Shown one piece after another: positions 60,357 to 64,000 of a DNA stretch of 64,000 nucleotides. Origin of the DNA: Micropruina glycogenica (GTDB lineage: Bacteria > Actinomycetota > Actinomycetes > Propionibacteriales > Propionibacteriaceae); the NCBI RefSeq assembly GCF_900289045.1, contig NZ_LT985188.1, positions 620,001-684,000 on the forward strand, in the 5' to 3' direction. Numbering within the stretch: the first letter of the stretch is position 1; each line of letters starts with the position of its first letter. The notes beneath the pieces were generated by a model. That model was given only the letters and a program-made list of their open reading frames with translations, was not told the DNA's origin and did not search any database. A program made the position numbers and the translations under genes.

Positions 60357-62891
60357 TCACCACTGCAGAACGACGCGCTGCTCGGCCACGTCGGCGTGCA
60401 GCATGAGTTCGGGCGTGTTCGCCACGTGGATCACGGCTGCCAGGGCGTCGTCCGGGTCGCGGCGCTGTCGCTGGTTGGGCAGGTCGAGGATCAGTTCGGG
60501 GCGGAACTGCACCTCGGAACGGTCGTCGAACACCGCCGCGTAGAAGATTCCCGACTCGACGAGCTCTTGGAAGAAGTGGCTGCCGTAGGACAACTCGGGC
60601 CGGAAGTCCCCTTCGGAGTACGTGGTCTCGAACAGCCCGACGAACCCGTTCAGTTCGGTGAAGTGGGTCGGCACGCCCAGCGACGGCATGGACGTGCCCC
60701 AACGTCCGGGGCCGATCAGGATCGCCGACCCCTCCAGCGACCGGTTGATCTCGCCGATCCGTCGCGCCACCGCGTAGCGGTCCGGCTCGCCGAGGGCCAG
60801 GTAGGCGTCCGGACGCACCCACACCACCTGATCGATCGGCAGGCGGACGTTGCCGCCCATGAAGTTGCCCCGGCTGGCCAGCACGCAGCGCTCCGGGGCG
60901 CGTTCAGGCACCCCGATCGAACCACCCACCCCCCGGGTCTGCAACGGACGGCACTGCACCAGGTTCAGCACCGCGACGCCATCGGGATCGCGGTTGACCG
61001 TGAACTCGATGTCCACCGGGTGCTGGTACGCGGCGGCCAGGCTGGCCAGCACCTCGCGCAGCAGCCGCGCGACCCCGGCCCCGTCCAGCAGGCCCGCGAA
61101 GTCGATCACCTCGGGGACCTCGCGACCAGGGCGTCCCAGTTCGCGCAACCGGCGGGCGGCCGCCGCGTCGGGTCGGGCCACCAGCGCCCAGTCGGCCCTG
61201 GGCACCACCGCGCGAGCCTCGGCGATCGGCACCGTGCGGGCGACGTCGGACGGCAGGTCCAGCACGTCCACCCGCCGTTGTGTCCAGCGGCCCTGGTCAC
61301 CGCCGGGCGAGGACGACGGGTCGGCCAGGCTGACGATCCGGGCGTTGTCGCGCCCGGTGCGGTCAACGGCCCGGGTGCCCAGCCCGGTGACCAGCCGGGC
61401 CATGCCGGCGTCCGGCAGCGAGGGGTCCCACACGTAGAGCGAGGACGAGTTCGCCACCCCCGCGGCCAGGGGGAAGAACAGACCGCCGTGCAGGTCGCCC
61501 GACACCCGCTGCACCAGGATCGCCATCTGCTCGTCCAAGTCCAGCAGGCCACGGTCGGCCCGGTACTGCAGCGCCTCCGGCCCCACCGCGCTGGCGTACA
61601 CGATGCGGACGGCGTCCTCGAAGGCGGCCAGCCGCTGCGCCGGCGTGCCCTGGTTGGCGCAGAACACGCTCGCGTACTTGCCGGCGAACGCGTTGCCGAA
61701 GTCGTCCTCCAGCAGCGAACTGGAACGGACGATGATCGGCGCCTGGCCGAAGTGTTCCAGCAGTTGCAGGAAGTCCTCGCGCAGCGTTCTGGGGAACTCG
61801 CCGCCGGGTAGCAGTCGGTGCAACAGCTCGGCCGCGCCCGGTTCGCCGCGCACGGAGTCGCCCCCCTGCTTGTGCGCCGTCCAGTGCGACCACCAGCCGT
61901 TGCTGACCAGAAAGGTGACGAACACATCGCTGCCGATGAAGAACGAGTCGTGGGGTTCCAGCCGACCCGCGAACGACTCGGCGCCGTCCTGTTCCAGGAT
62001 CGCCCGGGCGACCAGCATGCCGAGGCTCTTGCCGCCGATCCGTCCGGTACCGATCAGCCGCGACGCCACCGCCAGCAGGTCGACCAGCCGCAGGTTGGCC
62101 CGGCACAGTTCCGCCATTCGGCCCCGGGCGCCGACCAGCACCTCCATCAGGGTCTCTCGGGCGGCCTCCTGCTCCGACGCGGAACCGTCCAGCGCGGCCC
62201 ACGCCTCATCGACCACCGACTGCCACACCTCGGGCTGATCGATCCGCCGGGCCAGCGACGCGAACAACTGGGTGGTGGCCGCCGACGAGGTGATCGACAT
62301 CGCCCGGCCGCCGCTGAGCAGGTGCGGAAAGAACATGGTGGGGGAGTGTCGCTGCCACACCTTGAGCGGCTGAACGTACAGCGCGTCGTCGATACGGTGC
62401 AGGTCGAGCAGCACCTGAGTGGTCTCGCGGATCGCCGCCACCGTCGCGTAGCTGTGCCGGTTCCGCAGCAGCGGAAAGTAGGCGATGGTGTCGAGTTCGA
62501 ACAGGAACGGGCAGGTGGCGCGAAAGAAGTTGGCCACCATCAGGTCGGAGCGCCACGCCCGGTGCAGGTCGCTCAGCGGGTCGATCACGTAGAAGCCGAG
62601 CCGGCCCACCTCGGCGAGCAGATCGTGCACGGCGATGGCGAACGGCTCGAAGCCGGCGAACGGGTCGAGGGTGTGCACCTCGACCCCGGCGAGGTCGTCC
62701 AGCAGCGGCGGGCGCTGGCCGAAGCTCAGGTACAGCACGCGGCGGCCCTCGGCCAGCGCGCGGCCGACGAAGGGTTCGGCAACCGCGGCGAAATCTGCCT
62801 CGGAGTCGACCTGCCAGACCACGTTGTCGCCGACCCTGAGGTCGTCGATGATCGCGTCCAGGCCGGGGACGCCGGTGCTGGCCCGGGTCAT
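60357..62891 (-). CDS. KaiC-like domain fused to a PPDK/PEP-synthase ATP-grasp domain
   Basis: The 844-residue protein starts TGVPGLDAIIDDLRVGDNVV, as in KaiC/RecA-type ATPases, but where the P-loop is expected it reads WQVDSEADFAAV without GKT. A Walker B-like FYVIDPLSDL is present. From about residue 270 a PPDK N-terminal ATP-grasp domain follows (GRIGGKSLGMLVARAIL, IIVRSSSLLEDDFGNAFAGK, LVQCRPLQ). The last 200 residues (GNFMGGNVRLPIDQVVW, AILIGPGRWGTSMPSLG) are a further conserved region; there is no His domain and no PEP barrel. Function unknown. Its ATG lies 4 bases after the gdhA stop. Confidence 0.78.
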   Translation of the reverse strand: MTRASTGVPGLDAIIDDLRVGDNVVWQVDSEADFAAVAEPFVGRALAEGRRVLYLSFGQRPPLLDDLAGVEVHTLDPFAGFEPFAIAVHDLLAEVGRLGFYVIDPLSDLHRAWRSDLMVANFFRATCPFLFELDTIAYFPLLRNRHSYATVAAIRETTQVLLDLHRIDDALYVQPLKVWQRHSPTMFFPHLLSGGRAMSITSSAATTQLFASLARRIDQPEVWQSVVDEAWAALDGSASEQEAARETLMEVLVGARGRMAELCRANLRLVDLLAVASRLIGTGRIGGKSLGMLVARAILEQDGAESFAGRLEPHDSFFIGSDVFVTFLVSNGWWSHWTAHKQGGDSVRGEPGAAELLHRLLPGGEFPRTLREDFLQLLEHFGQAPIIVRSSSLLEDDFGNAFAGKYASVFCANQGTPAQRLAAFEDAVRIVYASAVGPEALQYRADRGLLDLDEQMAILVQRVSGDLHGGLFFPLAAGVANSSSLYVWDPSLPDAGMARLVTGLGTRAVDRTGRDNARIVSLADPSSSPGGDQGRWTQRRVDVLDLPSDVARTVPIAEARAVVPRADWALVARPDAAAARRLRELGRPGREVPEVIDFAGLLDGAGVARLLREVLASLAAAYQHPVDIEFTVNRDPDGVAVLNLVQCRPLQTRGVGGSIGVPERAPERCVLASRGNFMGGNVRLPIDQVVWVRPDAYLALGEPDRYAVARRIGEINRSLEGSAILIGPGRWGTSMPSLGVPTHFTELNGFVGLFETTYSEGDFRPELSYGSHFFQELVESGIFYAAVFDDRSEVQFRPELILDLPNQRQRRDPDDALAAVIHVANTPELMLHADVAEQRVVLQW

Positions 62892-62895
62892 CGCA

Positions 62896-64000
<1,105 letters not shown>

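Overview
The window is GC-rich DNA from a high-GC Gram-positive bacterium (Actinobacteria). DUF1707 and DUF4192 proteins, GTG/TTG starts, a TANNNT-type -10 box and the gene orders proB/proA-nadD-rsfS-phosphatase and comEA-comEC-holA-rpsT all fit this. A member of the Propionibacteriales is my best guess, held with low confidence. Two housekeeping blocks that normally lie close together in actinobacteria (proA...histidine phosphatase at 7.8-11.1 kb, and comEA...rpsT at 53.2-58.7 kb) are separated here by about 42 kb of mostly accessory DNA. A hexuronate catabolic cluster also sits between proB and proA.

Layout. 1-363: 3' end of proB. 469-6962: divergent IclR regulator and an operon for D-fructuronate/D-mannonate breakdown (UxuB, ManD, KDG kinase, KDPG aldolase) plus an idonate dehydrogenase-like enzyme. 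7035-7451: remnant of a SARP/BTAD regulator. 7812-11074: proA, a small membrane protein, nadD, rsfS and a histidine phosphatase. 11242-13890: rifampicin-phosphotransferase-like dikinase with a membrane tail. 13970-26.6 kb: tRNA-Ala followed by a genomic island. It carries a large serine integrase (frameshifted) and a type I restriction-modification system (hsdM frameshifted, hsdS, hsdR) with a HigB/HigA-ImmA toxin-antitoxin pair between hsdS and hsdR, then a TIGR04141/DUF6119-type protein and an HTH fragment. 26.8-27.5 kb: VapBC-like pair. 27.5-30.4 kb: large FG-GAP/VCBS repeat protein. 30.5-35.0 kb: universal stress protein, DUF1851 protein, LicT antiterminator and a beta-glucoside PTS with a visible RAT/terminator leader. 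35.1-36.8 kb: ion permease coupled to a universal stress protein. 37.0-41.9 kb: MFS transporter, D-2-hydroxyacid dehydrogenase and beta-propeller operon with an IclR regulator. 42.0-48.6 kb: GCS2-family ligase, M23 peptidase, a membrane TrkA-N/RyR-domain protein, L-lactate dehydrogenase and a lipoprotein. 49-53 kb: small membrane proteins, a DMT transporter, DUF4192 and a shortened VIT1-type transporter. 53.2-58.7 kb: comEA, comEC, holA, a secreted peptidase-like protein and rpsT. 58.8-60.15 kb: an insertion sequence with long imperfect inverted repeats. 60.4-64.0 kb: a KaiC-like/PPDK ATP-grasp fusion downstream of and coupled to gdhA (cut by the window end).

Three dispersed repeat families run through the intergenic spaces. 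One has GGGGACGGTTC arms (376, 7707, 11.2 kb, 36.9 kb, 60.3 kb), appearing as inverted pairs, as a perfect 60-bp palindrome and as 24-bp tandem units. The second is a REP-like hairpin with core ATCCCGGCG-AA-CGCCGGGAT. The third is a short GGTCGA(C/T)(A/G)AGCTCGACC-type palindrome. Most unusual content: the membrane TrkA-N/RyR protein, the TA pair embedded in the R-M operon beside TIGR04141, the KaiC/PPDK fusion, and the 24-bp repeat family.
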